From positions 25,728,501 to 25,792,500 of the forward strand of contig NC_092672.1 in NCBI RefSeq assembly GCF_964355755.1: DNA of 64,000 nucleotides, written 5' to 3'. The notes beneath the pieces are model-generated. The model was given only the letters and a program-made list of their open reading frames with translations. It was not told where the DNA came from and did not search any database. The stretch comes from Antedon mediterranea. Lineage: Eukaryota; Echinodermata; Crinoidea; Comatulida; Antedonidae. A program made the translations under genes and the position numbers. Positions 22,635-34,700 of this stretch are shown piece by piece (position 1 is the first letter of the stretch; each line of letters begins with the position of its first letter).

Positions 22635-25600
22635 TTAGCATGTTGTTTGATTTTGGGAAAGCAACTTGAACAGGAAGAATGATAGGCAACAGCCATGAAA
22701 TCCACTCCTGTATGAAAGCAGATCAGGTGACCTTGTTATTGGTTTACAAATACCTATTTCACATTTGTTTGCATATAAGAAAATATGAAAAATGGTGATT
22801 TTGAAAAAGAATGAAAGAGCAACTAGATCGAAGTCTACATTTTTAGAAATACATTTCTGTAAGATCATATTTGTTAATGTTAGATGGATGACAGATGAAT
22901 TAAGATTTAATATTAAAGCTTTTGTTTAAATGATGAGCTTACATAATAACACATTGTTGCAAAACATTATACTTCATATTAAAAATAGAAATAATATTAA
23001 TATTAACCATGACTATAAATAGGAACCTAAATAAAGTGCGAGGTCAAGAGTGTTTATCAAGCTTTTAAGCTTGACCTATGACCATGTCATTTTTCAAATA
23101 TAGGCCTAGATAGTTTTTGCTGTGACTTACTGTGTAGTGTAAACGAATTTGTATAATCATGGAGTAAAGGATTGCTCCATGTAATTATTACACCCAATGT
23201 GAATGTTCTTTAAATTAACTGAACTTACTAAAAATGTGTTTATAACATAACAATATCTATCAAGTAAATGATTTTACAATGGAATTGTTTCATAACAAAA
23301 ACATTTATTTACAGAATGTTGAAACTTTTTAGTAAGTAGTAAAGAAAAGGATTATTCACAATTCCTGTTTTGTGGCATCCTGTGTTGGTTTTATTTATTG
23401 TTGTCAATGTCAATACAGTAAGTTACAATGTTCTGGATAGTTAGTGTGAAGTATTAAAGAAACAGTTTACTTTATCTTAGTCTTAAATCGTATTTCTATT
23501 CTTACTATTAAACAAACTTGTTGGAGATCCAAAATTGTAGAATTATAAAAATAGAACCCAAACAGTAAAGACAAAAGAATACTGTTTTGTTTATGCATTA
23601 ATTTTTATCAAATCAATCTTCATCCTTATTTGTAACAACTCCCTGTTTGTAAACTCTCTAGTAACTAAAGATGGATACATTTACATATTTTGTACTCAAC
23701 GACTATATTTTAGTATGGTTATACATTTTACGTACTGTAGGCCTACTATAGTTAGAACAGTTGTTTAGCTTGCTGCCCTAACATTTTTTTATAAATATAT
23801 AAAATAAATAGGAATTGTAAAGCTGTAACATGTTTTTTGTTGTTGTAAAGATAGCTTTTTCAATTAAAGTTAAATGTTTATGTTTGTAAAACAAATTGGG
23901 AAACACATTTTAACATAGAAACCGATTGGTCACTGAAGTGGAAAATAAAAAGGTAGTTAAGATAATAAACTTAAACAGTTGTATCACTCCCATCAAAATA
24001 TGGCTCTTTAAATGGACAATTATTAACACAGATACTTGCCTGAAATGTAGTAGAGGATGATGCACTGAAGAAAAGGCATTATAAAAACTATAGTAACGTT
24101 TATACTGTACACAAATTTGGTATCGAAGTAAATTTTCGATATATTGTGATCGGTACAGGAAACATGTATGTCGACCGCATTTTCTTGGATATCCTCTGTA
24201 TTTACAAAGCACACATTAAACAATGTAAAGAAATGGACGGCTCACTCTCCCATCTTTTTATGACTGAAAAATATAATAGCCTGTTAACATTGTTATATTT
24301 ATGTAAATCTTATTATGCATATTATGTATTTGTATAAATACAGCGAGGTTACATAGTATTACTACTAGGGCCTACTGTTTAACACAAGAAACATAACGCA
24401 ATATAAGGTTAACGCATGAGATGCTAAGCAACTAATATAACCATGGGACATAAACTAAACACAGAAGTAAGAAAAGCATTAGTTGTAACATTAAATCTTT
24501 CTTTTTCGTTTTGCGTATTTTATGAAATAATGTATCTATGCTTTATATATTTATGCGGGTATGTTATGCATTTGTGTGACATACAGTAGGCTATCGTACA
24601 TCTGTAAAAAAGAAATATAGAGTATTAAAACAAATAATTACATTACAGTAGTAAATTTATTTTCTGTAGTTCATTTTATTATTAAAGTTTTGAAAGTGTT
24701 AGATTAGAAGAGTATTAGAAAATGATTAAGTAATAGTGGATAATAAATAAAAAAAAAAATAAACAATCCGATTTTACGAACGTACTCATTGACTAAATTG
24801 TCGTGATCAAATTGCTATAAAGAGAAAGATATATAGAACAAAATCAGAATAACAATGGAATAGGAAGATGTATGGAAATAATGTAGTCCCCTTCTGATCT
24901 TTGAAGTGCTGTAGTGGTGAATGCCACAGAAGAGAGAAAAATAGGATATATTTTGTAGTGAAATACTGTACATACAAAAATTTTTTTTAAAAAGGACAAC
25001 CCATTATGTCGGCATAGGCCTAAATGTGAGTAGTATTTCCTTTATCTTGTTCTTTTTTTGGTGAAGGAGAACAACTCACCACTAACTTTTGCTGTTATCA
25101 CACTTTCCTTGATACGTACACATTTTCTTCGCCAAAGGCACGTTATCTACTTTATATTAAGATGATTTGGCTATTATGGTTTCTTAATAATTACTTAATA
25201 TTTGAAGTTCCACGTTTATTTTAATGAATATTCCTATTTATATATTAAATATTTAGTTTAACATTTTGCATTGTCTTATTTTTGTCTACTTTTAAGATAC
25301 AGTATATTGTCAGATCCCCTGAAAAATTAATTTAATGCAAAAACATAGTTAAATTGGCTGCCAGCCATTGGGTTTTTGTTGAACTTCCGTTTATTTTGTC
25401 ATTTTACAAGTGAAAACATTAATTTTGTTAAAACTACAAAGTGACATATTCTAAGACTGATTTTATAAATCTTCACTTGTCATGTTTTTGGACAATACAT
25501 CATTTTTAAATAGAGTAGTTTAAAGTGTATAACGTTTGAATGAGCTAAACATATCCACTGATTCAAAATAATTTAATTGTCAAAAATTGTAACAGATAAT

Positions 25601-25695
25601 CATGCTAACAATAGAGCAAATCAACAAAGTTACAGACACATTTTGTCACATTACATTACCCTGGATACAGGTACACCTATTCAGGGCCGACAAAA
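22635..25695. other. Three-kilobase AT-rich stretch without a recognised gene
   Basis: Both strands were read. The longest frames (22635-22868, 23910-24212) have no motif, no splice context and low-complexity composition. TAGGCCTA words occur singly (for example about 23101 and 23741). Some of it may be 3' untranslated sequence of the Roco gene, but no boundary can be set. Confidence 0.4.
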
Positions 25696-26195
25696 CTCAC
25701 TTTCAGGGCCTGTTTCTGCTGCATAAAAAATAACCGGAATAAATTAAAATCGGTGTGAATAAATTAACTCCATTTTCTTGGCAGCAGAAACAGGACACAT
25801 TTGTGGTAACCGGTTAAAAGGCAGCGCAAAATAACCGGTTAAAAACACCAATTTAAATCGGTGTTAGAACGCCGTTCTATCGCTGAGCAATTCTTAGCTG
25901 CAACACCAGCGTTGCCAGCGATAAAATTTAAATTATGCCGTATCCTGTCTCAAATAATGCCAGATTGGGAAAAATAATGCCAGATCCCCAAAATGTGGCC
26001 CTAATCAGCGCCACCAACGGTTGTATGTCTAATAAACGTTTGTAAAACCCCAACTGACACAAAATAGGGCCTAAATTGTATCCCTATGTCGTTCAAAAAT
26101 TGTATTTTTAGTTTTGTGAGTAATAATTCTAAAAATATCTAGGGTGCGAAAATGGTAATTGCAAATGACACAAACACCAACCCACGAACCCTTAT

Positions 26196-26241
26196 CCCCC
26201 CCACCCCCCACCCCCCCCCACCTCCCCCCCCCACCTCCCCC
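26196..26241 (-). repeat. C-rich tract, potential G-quadruplex on the minus strand
   Basis: Runs of five to ten C separated by single A or ACCT-type spacers occupy about 45 bp. On the minus strand this gives more than four G-runs with short loops, satisfying the usual G-quadruplex pattern. Confidence 0.7.
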
Positions 26242-26289
26242 AAAAAGAAAACTGTTACAGCCATGGGAAATTTAGAATTTTTGAGCTGA

Positions 26290-27110
26290 AATATGAGAGC
26301 TGCTCGATCTTTGCACTTAATTTCAAATATGAAAGGATCTTAGCCCACCATAATTAGAAAATTATAATTTAAAATAGGAAATAAAAATATATATCTCAGC
26401 CCCACCATGGTTGATAAGAAAATTTTGAAAAATGCTCATGGCCGGAAATGCCACTTAATTTAAAAAATGAAATAAAAATATAGGCCTATTTATTAGTGTC
26501 TCCAGGATCTTAGCCCACCATAGTTCGAAAATGGCAATTATAATTGAAAATAGGAAATCAAAATATATATTAAGTGTCTCCAGGACCTCAGCCCCACCAT
26601 GGTTGGGACTGAGGTACAAAAATTTGGAAAATAGAGCTGCTCGATGGCCGGAAATGGCACTTAATTTCAGATATGAAATAAAAATATATTTATTAGTACC
26701 TCCAGGATCTTAGCCCACCATAGTTCGAAAATGGCAATTATAATTTAAAATAGGAAATAAAAATATATATTAAGTGTCTCCAGGACCTCAGCTCCACCAT
26801 GGCTGGTGCTGAGGTAAGAAAATTTGGGAAAAATAGAGCTGCTCAATGGGCGGAAATGGCACTTAATTTCAAATATGAAATAAAAATATATTTATTAGCA
26901 CCTCCAGGATCTTAGCCCATCATAGTTTTGAAAATGGCAATTATAATTTAAAATAAGAAATAAAAATATATATTAAGTGTCTCCATGACCTCAGCCCCAC
27001 CATGGTTGGGGCTGAGGTAAAAAAAAAATGGGAAAAATAGAGCTGCTCGATGGGTGGAAATGGCACTTAATTTTAAATAAAAATTACCTCGCCCACATGG
27101 TCACTACAGG
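26290..27110. repeat. Tandem repeat, ~200-bp unit, about four copies
   Basis: Blocks GGATCTTAGCCCACCATAG, GGAAATAAAAATATATATTA, CTCCAGGACCTCAGCCCCAC and GAGCTGCTCGATGG recur in order at about 26330, 26510, 26705 and 26905, with a truncated copy after 27000. Within each unit CTCAGCCCCACCATGG is followed by TTGGGGCTGAGGT, a short inverted pair. The copies are similar, so the amplification is fairly recent. Confidence 0.85.
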
Positions 27111-27928
27111 GGCTGAGAGGTGAAGAACATTTGGAAAAATAGGGTTGCTACGACGATGCAAATGGAACATAATTTGAAATATGGAAAACAAATTCTCCTA
27201 GAAGAAATTCTTTTTTAGTTACTGGAAATTGCCATTTCAAGGGTTGGGGTAGGGGTGCGGCCACTTATAATTATGAACTGAAACAACAAAACCCCTTTCA
27301 TAATGTTTTCGTTCAATTGTCTCTATATCTGGGGATCCAATAACCTGCATGATCTCTGAAATAGAGCAACATAATTGGCCAATAGCTAGCCTCTTCGGAT
27401 TTGTTGTGCTGCCTATATCGCACACACGGTAGTTTTCGAGCAGCCTTCCTATCCGAAGAATCTATTTAAGTCCGAAACAAAAGGATGGAAGAACTATTGT
27501 ACGGAAAACCCGAACAGATCTGTTTTGTACGATATGATATTGTGTAAGGTGATATGTATTAAATTGCAAGATTAAACAAAATATTTTATTTTTGTTCTGT
27601 GGTATATCATTTTTTTGGTTGTTCAAAAAACACAAAATTATGCCAGATTATGCTAAAAACGGCTAAATAATGCCGCGGCATTATGCCAGATGCCGTGGGC
27701 CTCTAAATAATGCCAAAAAGCATAATAATGCCAGAAATGGCAACTATGTGCAACACGAAATAACGGTTATTTGATTGACAGTTGTGACCCCGGGTCAGAT
27801 ACCGTCGCATACGATGTGTGTTTTCCTCGTGGTTTTGACAGTCGAACGAAGAAGTGAACATGTATGTGGATGAATGAAATCACAAGATATGTTATTCAGT
27901 TGTGGGGGGAGAGAAAGTACGGGGAAGG

Positions 27929-28059
27929 ATGGCAGGCAATAGAAAAGAATCACAGATAATAAATAAGAGCATTTTTGCGAAAGTAAAAGAGGAGTTTGGG
28001 GTGGAGTTCCGGGGACTACCCAAGCTAAGCAATTTGAGGCGTTAGTACACGCTCGCGAA
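27929..28059 (+). pseudogene. Left fragment of an element reading frame cut by an insertion
   Basis: An ATG at 27929 opens a 38-residue frame (MAGNRKESQIINKSIFAKVK start). A second frame, open from about 27966, ends TTQAKQFEALVHARE exactly at the insertion point. The two overlap and may be one protein with a frameshift. The second frame continues in register at 29319 beyond the inserted element. The protein is not identified; a DNA-binding accessory protein of a Harbinger-type element is possible but unproven. Confidence 0.4.
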
Positions 28060-29308
28060 GGGTCCTATATAAACACCAAAACGGAAACAAAAGGAACTCA
28101 GAATGTTGCAAATACCTACCAAACGATAGTAGATAATGGTTAATTAATTATGAAAACCCAAATTTGATAGCAAAAATCATCCGAATTTATGTTATAAACG
28201 ATGAATTTAGCAACAAAAACTTAATCCAAACGAGCGTATTTATGGCACGCCCTTAGTGCCTTTAATAGGAGAACAATGAACATTCTTACTTTGATCGTTT
28301 TACATAATATAATTTTTTAGAAAAACATCACATCGACCGAAAACAAAGGTAATCAGAGCCTTTGATAATATATTAAATATGATTTTATTAAGCATAGAAA
28401 TGTGTTATTATTTATGTTAGTACATAAATATACGAAATAATGTTCAATACTCATTATTTTATTAAAGGCACTATATGCGTGCGATATTCTATGACTTGGA
28501 TACTCTCGTTTTTAAAGCCCCATTCCCTACGTTTTTGAGATCTAATTTAAGATCACAAACTATATTTAATGTAAAAATAATACTACATGGTCCTATTGCG
28601 ATAACTTTTTTCGTCTTTAAACGGTTAAAAATGTGAAAAATAAATCGATTCTAATAATTATAGCGGCCCGCTATAAATCCCAAAATGCATTGCGCGCGGA
28701 TTGATATTTTTGTTTTTCACCTGTAATTCGCCCACTTTTCGATCGATCGTGAAGCCAAAACAAATGGAAGACTCCTAACTTTTCAGCGAAAATACCGGGT
28801 TTTCCCCAATTTGTATCAACGGAGTCTGGCAAAAATAGAAAGACAATTAATGCAGCAACTATACAACGTCAGGCTAGGTATATAGCTAGCGTACGATGTT
28901 CGTATGTTATCGATGTTTACCAGCTAGGCCTACAAAACTAAGCCTAGCTAGGCTAGGCCTAAGACCGTCCACGAGAGGTCGATCGCCGCGAGCTACTTAG
29001 GTATAGTGCATTGTTTCTCACTTTTTATCATAATTTACCATAAAACGTACATTTAAGACAAGGAATGACATGGTTTAATGTTTTTAAAGTGATATATATG
29101 TATTATTTTCCAAAAAACGTCCAAAATTGCAGGGAAGGGGTCTTTAAGTTTTTGTGGCTAAACTCATCGTTTTTAACATAAATTCGGACAATTTTTGCTA
29201 TAAAAGTTGGGTTTTCATAATTAATTAACAATTATCTACTCTCGTTTGGTAAGTATTGCAACATTCTGAGTCTCGTTTTTGTTTCCGTTTTGGTGTTTTG
29301 TAGGACCG
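28060..29308. mobile_element. Mutator-like non-autonomous element, 10-bp target duplication
   Basis: It is flanked by perfect CGCTCGCGAA (28050-28059 and 29309-29318). Ends are GGGTCCTATATAAACACC and, on the complement, CGGTCCTACAAAACACC. The inverted similarity continues for about 180 bp, including ACGGAAACAAAA, ACTCAGAATGTTGCAA, TTAATTAATTATGAAAACCC and TCCGAATTTATGTTA. The 9-10 bp duplication with long inverted ends is the Mutator-like style. The interior has no transposase frame. Confidence 0.75.
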
Positions 29309-29318
29309 CGCTCGCGAA

Positions 29319-29494
29319 AGACAACAGTCGTTCACGTGGGAAGGGCCGTATGTCATCGCCTTTGTTGAGGATAAAAATTATCCTAGTTTAGGCGATCGGG
29401 CGCTGCACGACCCTCCCCATCATGTTCTTGAAGGCGCCATGAGAATTAATTTTATTAGCGATGTAAGTAGGCTTTACAAAAAACAAAACTTGTA
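29319..29494 (+). pseudogene. Right fragment of the interrupted Harbinger-element frame
   Basis: The frame begins directly after the target duplication and encodes RQQSFTWEGPYVIAFVEDK, then NYPSLGDRALHDPPHHVLEG, AMRINFISDVSRLYKKQNL and a TAG stop. It is in register with the frame ending at 28059 if the inserted element and one duplication copy are ignored. A GAT followed by GTAAGT at 29461 could alternatively be a splice donor. The family is unrecognised. Confidence 0.45.
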
Positions 29495-29905
29495 GACCTG
29501 GAGACAACATTTTATTTTTTTAACATGTTTGAGTGAGATGTTCGGCGATATAATACACACGTGTGTACTCACGACGTCGATGTAAACAAACAGCCAACTT
29601 CTACTTCCGTCTGAGTGTATTGCATTTTGGGTAATGATGACGTTTTGCTCGACGACCACCCATAGAATTTAACCGGTTATTTCGGAGCACAAATTGAGCA
29701 GAAACGCGGTCTTGTTATTGTTATCTATTTTTAATCTATTTTAAAATAACCGGTTAAATTGCGTTATGCAGCAGAAACAGACCCTCAGTAAAATATACAG
29801 TAGGCCTACTTATGCCACCCAGTATGGTTTTCTGTCTGAAAGGTAAAATGACGATTTAACTCCCTGAAGCATTATTTGTTAAGACAAAATCATGGTCATC
29901 ATAAC

Positions 29906-30535
29906 ATTTAATTGACCAAGTTTGCGTTCGCCATGATTTTACTTAAACCAAGTTTGCGTCGCCATAATTTCACTTATTCCAAGTTTGCGTCACCATGATT
30001 TTACTTAAACCAAGTTTGCGTCGCCATGATTTCATTCAAATTAAGTTTGCGTCGACATGATTTTACTCAAATTAAGTTTGCGTCGCCATTATTTTACTCA
30101 AACCAAGTTTTATTTATAGGTCCATGCTTAAACCAAGTTTGCGTCGCCATAGCCTAATTTTACTCAAACCAAGTTTGCGTCGCCATAATTTCACTTCAAG
30201 TTTGCGTTGCCACATTTTTATTTACTGTTAAACCAATTTTGCGTTGCCATAATTTTACCTTAACCAAGTTTGCGTCTCCATGAATTTACTCTCAAATTAA
30301 ATTTGCGTCGCCATAATTTCACATAGGCCTAAACTAATTTTGCGTTTCCACATTTTTACTTTTTGTAGGCCTAAACTAATTTTGCGTTGCCACATTTTTA
30401 CTTACTGTAGGCCTAAACTAATTTTGCGTTTCCACATTTTTACTTACTGTAAACTAATTTTGTAGTTTCTAATAAGTTTTCGTCACCATAATTTAAACCA
30501 AGTTTGTGTTTCCATATTTTTACTTAAACCAACCT
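29906..30535. repeat. Minisatellite, ~30-bp unit with AAGTTTGCGTCGCCAT
   Basis: About 20 units of the type ACCAAGTTTGCGTCGCCATG followed by ATTTTACTTAA, all in one orientation. The right-hand half is more diverged (TTTGCGTTGCCACA, TTTGCGTTTCCACA), and some units contain inserted GTAGGCCTAA. At about 30105-30123 TTTATAGGTCCATGC interrupts one unit. No inverted partner array was found nearby, unlike the minisatellite-ended elements elsewhere in the window. Confidence 0.85.
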
Positions 30536-30877
30536 TTTTGAGAAATGTTCTACCTTTGTAATCTCTACGTACACCGCAGCCAACATCTTAAAATGTCATA
30601 ACTTAAAGATGGAAGCGGACACTACAGAGTGTGTTGTGAAACAAATGATACAAAATACACGTAGGCCTATATCATTGAATGAACATTTGCATTGTTTTCC
30701 CCGAGTACCGTAAACAATAATATCACTATAAAAAACAGATTCTGATTAAACACAGAATGGACAGATGACTGGCTTCTTATGTTATTTTTAATTATTAAAA
30801 GATTTACCGTGTGAAAAGCCACACGGATAAATGTTGTTGGATATCGACACAAACAGCAATGACAGCAACTTTATCGG

Positions 30878-31250
30878 GTGTCACGAAAGCTCAGACCCCC
30901 TAAGACCTAAGATCACGAAAGCTAAGACCCAACACCTAAGATTACAAATACTAAGATATACTACAGCTTAAAAACAATACTTGTTTATCCATACATAATT
31001 TTAAACACAGTAGGTTTCATTTATTACCATAAATATAATTTAATACTACCGCAAAACATAGATAAACTCACATTATTTTCGCCCGTTGAGTAAATGTATA
31101 TTTTTTCTTTACAACAAACAAACTTGACGGGTTGTTTGTTGGTATATATTTACTCCATTGTGTTGGTTCAGAGGATGTTTTTCTTACGCACCTGCCTTTC
31201 TTGTATTTTGACTCCAAATTTGTTGACTAACTTTATCCTGAACACTATAG
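30878..31250. mobile_element. Old repeat (family A), uninterrupted copy 2
   Basis: This copy starts GGGTGTCACGAAAGCTCAGA, carries several CTAAGACC/CTAAGATNACNAA motifs, then AGCTTAAAAACAATACTTG, GTAGGTTTCATTTATTACC, CGCCCGTTGAGTAAATG and ACAAACAAACTTGACGGG, and ends near CTTTATCCTGAAC. It is the unoccupied paralogue of the two insertion sites at 4975 and 6527. A GTCGGTCG-type run follows at about 31259-31286. Confidence 0.75.
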
Positions 31251-31708
31251 TTCACTATGTCGGTCGGTCGGTCTGTCTGTCGGTCCGGTATCACTATGCG
31301 TTTTAGCACGCGACTCATGGCTGTTGTTGGCCTTGTTTGTAGACGTGTTGATTATGCGTGTAATAGCGTGTTGTATAAACTAAAAATTATTGTCTATTAT
31401 CGTCGATCGTTATCGTCCTAGTGTGAATGGGCCTTTAACCTGGTTGAAGCACATAATGCGACCAGATATGTATATTCAAGTAGTCGGACCCTTGTGAAAA
31501 GTGACGTCAATTGCGAAATAAAGTCTTATCTCTGAATATCTTGAATTCTGGAGTTGTAATGGTATTTATAAAACTAGTAATAACATAATAGCATAAAACA
31601 AAAACGTATACGCACAATTTTTTAAGTGAAAAAATAATAATTTAATAACTGACAAACAAAAATAAATTGTGGAATCTACGGATTTTTAAAAGTGTTAATA
31701 AAGTATTG
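31251..31708. other. 3' flank of the sulfotransferase gene
   Basis: It includes a short GTCGGTCGGTCGGTCTGTCT run and a repeat end with TAGTGTGAATGGGCC. No canonical poly(A) signal could be placed confidently on the minus strand. No coding exon was found. Confidence 0.4.
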
Positions 31709-34700
31709 CTAAATAGGCCTATGAGGCTTATGCCTCTTAATTGGATATCTTTTTGGTGTAGATACTGGTCTAGGTTTATAGAATTTTGATCTTGAATGAT
31801 ATCTGTTATCATATTTTGACATCATTGAAATCATTGCTGCGCGTCTAATTGTTCCTGTAAACTGTTCATCGCTCAGTAACATATATCTACAAGTTTGTCC
31901 AGATACTGGGTTCACTTTGTACGTGTATGCTCTGTGATCTACTAGTGGCCTATCGTCTAGCATCGTACAATCACTAAATGTTGAATTCAATTTATCATCA
32001 AATTCCTTTAAATCTTTTTTAAAATCTGGACCGTACTCTGCAACTTTTTGCCAAAATGTTTTGTTGAAAAAATCGTAGAGTATTACGTCTGCGGAATTCC
32101 AATCACGTGATTTTTGTTTCAGATTATCCGAGAGACCGAAACGCAAGTTTGTAACTCTCACTCCTTTAATAATGTATAAAATATCATCCATGTCCCAACA
32201 CAAAAGCTTTTTAAGCAAAAGTAGAGACTCGTTAAAATATTCCTGTAGAAGAACCAGGCTAAATTCCCGTGCTATGGTTTTAATGTGCAACTGAACTTTA
32301 TCAACATTCGAATGTTCAGAAGGATCGAGACCCAAATCGTACAATAAAGGATTTTTTAAATAGTTTCGCATCGAGAACTTCTCATATTTATCTAAGAAAT
32401 ATTGCGGTTTAGATATAAATTGCTCGAATGGGTTTGCCCGTTGTGATAAATTCAAATGTCGAAAAATTTGGAAGTATCCGAAAATGGATTCCGCTTGCGT
32501 TGCCGGATCGCGTAAAATGGTGATGTACTTTGTGTCTGGTTTCATCACGGCATCCATCTCTTTCCGATTGTATCGAACGTGGTTCACCAGCATATCGTAC
32601 TTCCTACGAACGATAGGACGTTTATATAAGCCTGCACTAATCACATGACCTTGACTTGGAAGAACAAAACTTAAGTTACGAAGAAATCCAAATCTTTGAA
32701 ATATAGATGTTATAGTTGAACTTCCGGTTTTGTGCGTCTTTAGAAACACAATGCGCGTAGATGGTTTGCATTTGCTGCTATCTGACGTTTCTCGAATACC
32801 GTTTGATGCATTTGTTTGTTTAATACTATTTGTTGAAATGACTTGTTTGTCAATGCGATCCACAACGTTTGGTTTCAGCATTGTAGGCATACCTCTCTTC
32901 GAGTTTTTGCTAATCGATGTTACATTGATGAGTTTTGGAGGCGACGGAGTTACTTCTTGGTTTCCTGAAACATGTTTCGCAGCTTTACCTGTACTTCCAT
33001 TTGTCTTGCCTGTTACAAGAGGATCTTTTGAAGAATTTTGAAGATTAGCAAGCTTTCGTTCATTCTCACTAACAACAATACCATCTATTTTTACCTTCTC
33101 GATTTGAGAACCTATTTTATCAGCTGTCAAAACCTTCGTGTCGTTTCCTTTTAAATGACTTGTAGAATTTTCACTTTGATTTCCTGATCGATAGTTTGTT
33201 TCTAAACTGTTAACTTGTTTTGAATCTGGATGAGATTCAGTTCTCAATACAGCTGACGTCACAGTTTGAGTATCGTTTCTTTTAACATCACTGTCATTGA
33301 CAACATCATGTGTTTTAAAATGATTGTCATGTGATGATGTTTTTGGAAAAGTTGTCGTATTCTTTCCTTTATTGTATTCAGCTAATAATCGGTTGTTATT
33401 TTGAAGAAGCGTAGGTCTACTGCTATTGTGACTTTTACCAAATTCTTGCTCAATTCTAAATGAAGATAAAAAAAGATGAAAACACGAATCATTAGAAATG
33501 TTGGTCTATTGTCTTTTTGTGTATTGACAACAAGATTTTGTCAATAATATGATTGTGTAGGAACAGGTAGGTAGTCACATCTGTCGACAACAGCCAAACA
33601 CATTACAATGCCTGTGCATTTTGTATTCTACTTAAGTAACAATACATTTAATTAATACGTTTAACTGAATGTAATAGGAAGTAAATGGTAAATTAGCTTG
33701 CCATGATGGTTGTATTGTCACGCAAGCTGTTACATTATATTAATGTAATTAAATTAGTAATTAAAATGCGAACTAAATACGACTTTTTGCATAAAGATGA
33801 CGTAAACGTTTTAATTATGAGGTTCGCATTAATAATGTTTGTTATCCATTTCTGTTTGCCACCGAACCGATTTTTCTCATTTTGTAGCGAATTGACCAAT
33901 TGCTATCGAGAGTTTGGATGACCCAGGGCTTATGATTGGTCCTTGCGTTGCGTCTCTAGTGTGAATGGTTCACAGTAGGTCAGTTTTATTTTTGTAAAAG
34001 CAGTCAGTTTTGGTTCGTTGGGCAGACAATCCGACTATGTGTGAACCCATTCGGCCTAATTATAAGATCTGATTTGTCATCTTTAAAATTGCCCAAGTTA
34101 TACAGTAGCCGTTGGGCTTGTATTCTGATATCTGCTAAAATACTCTTTATTTTATCGATTTTTGTGACTTTTATAAATCAACATAATTGCAAAGCTCTTA
34201 ACAATAACAAGGTCATTCACATGGATACGATGATTTTAATTGACAACAAAGTAGACGACTTTCAAGAAAAAAGAAGGAGAAAAGACTGATTTTCTGCTTA
34301 ATAGAAACAGGCCCTAAGATGCTTGTCAGACTAGCGTGTGTTTCAAATGGTGGAACATGACATTTGTAAACACATTTGACACACTACAGTGCAATACATA
34401 CCTTTGCACATACATGACGATTATAAATATAATAATTAAAATAGATAAATAATAAGTTAGTACTTCTATCATAATTATTAATTACGGAAACCATTGTATA
34501 GAAATGTGATATACATTTGAGTACACGCCCCCTCGAATAAACGCCCTGCCACATGCATTATACACACACTATTGAATTACAACACATTTTTTATTTAGTA
34601 GAATTCATGATCTACAAATTATTAACAAAAATTTTTATACAATTTTTACTGTATTTTTTCACTTCTCAATATTAATTGTGTAGAATTTTTTCATACCTAT

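Larger units (their letters stand above)
25907..27748. mobile_element. hAT-like non-autonomous element with internal 200-bp tandem repeat
   Basis: It is flanked by identical 8-bp TGCAACAC (25899-25906 and 27749-27756). Ends read CAGCGTTGCCAGCG and, on the complement, CATAGTTGCCATTTC; CA..GTTGCCA is the hAT terminal style. Near both ends AATAATGCCAGA is repeated. Inside are a C-rich run (26196-26241) and four to five copies of a ~200-bp unit. No transposase was recognised. Confidence 0.75.
25706..29784. mobile_element. PIF/Harbinger-like DNA transposon with two nested insertions
   Basis: The left end is GGGCCTGTTTCTGCTGCATA. The right end, read as its complement, is GGGTCTGTTTCTGCTGCATA. Both are flanked by TCA (25703-25705, 29785-29787). 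Both ends also carry AACCGGTTA motifs just inside. A 3-bp duplication and a GGGCCTGTTTC terminus fit PIF/Harbinger. A hAT-like element (25907-27748) and a Mutator-like element (28060-29308) were inserted later. Remaining Harbinger sequence is about 1.0 kb, including a broken reading frame around 27929-29494. Confidence 0.7.
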
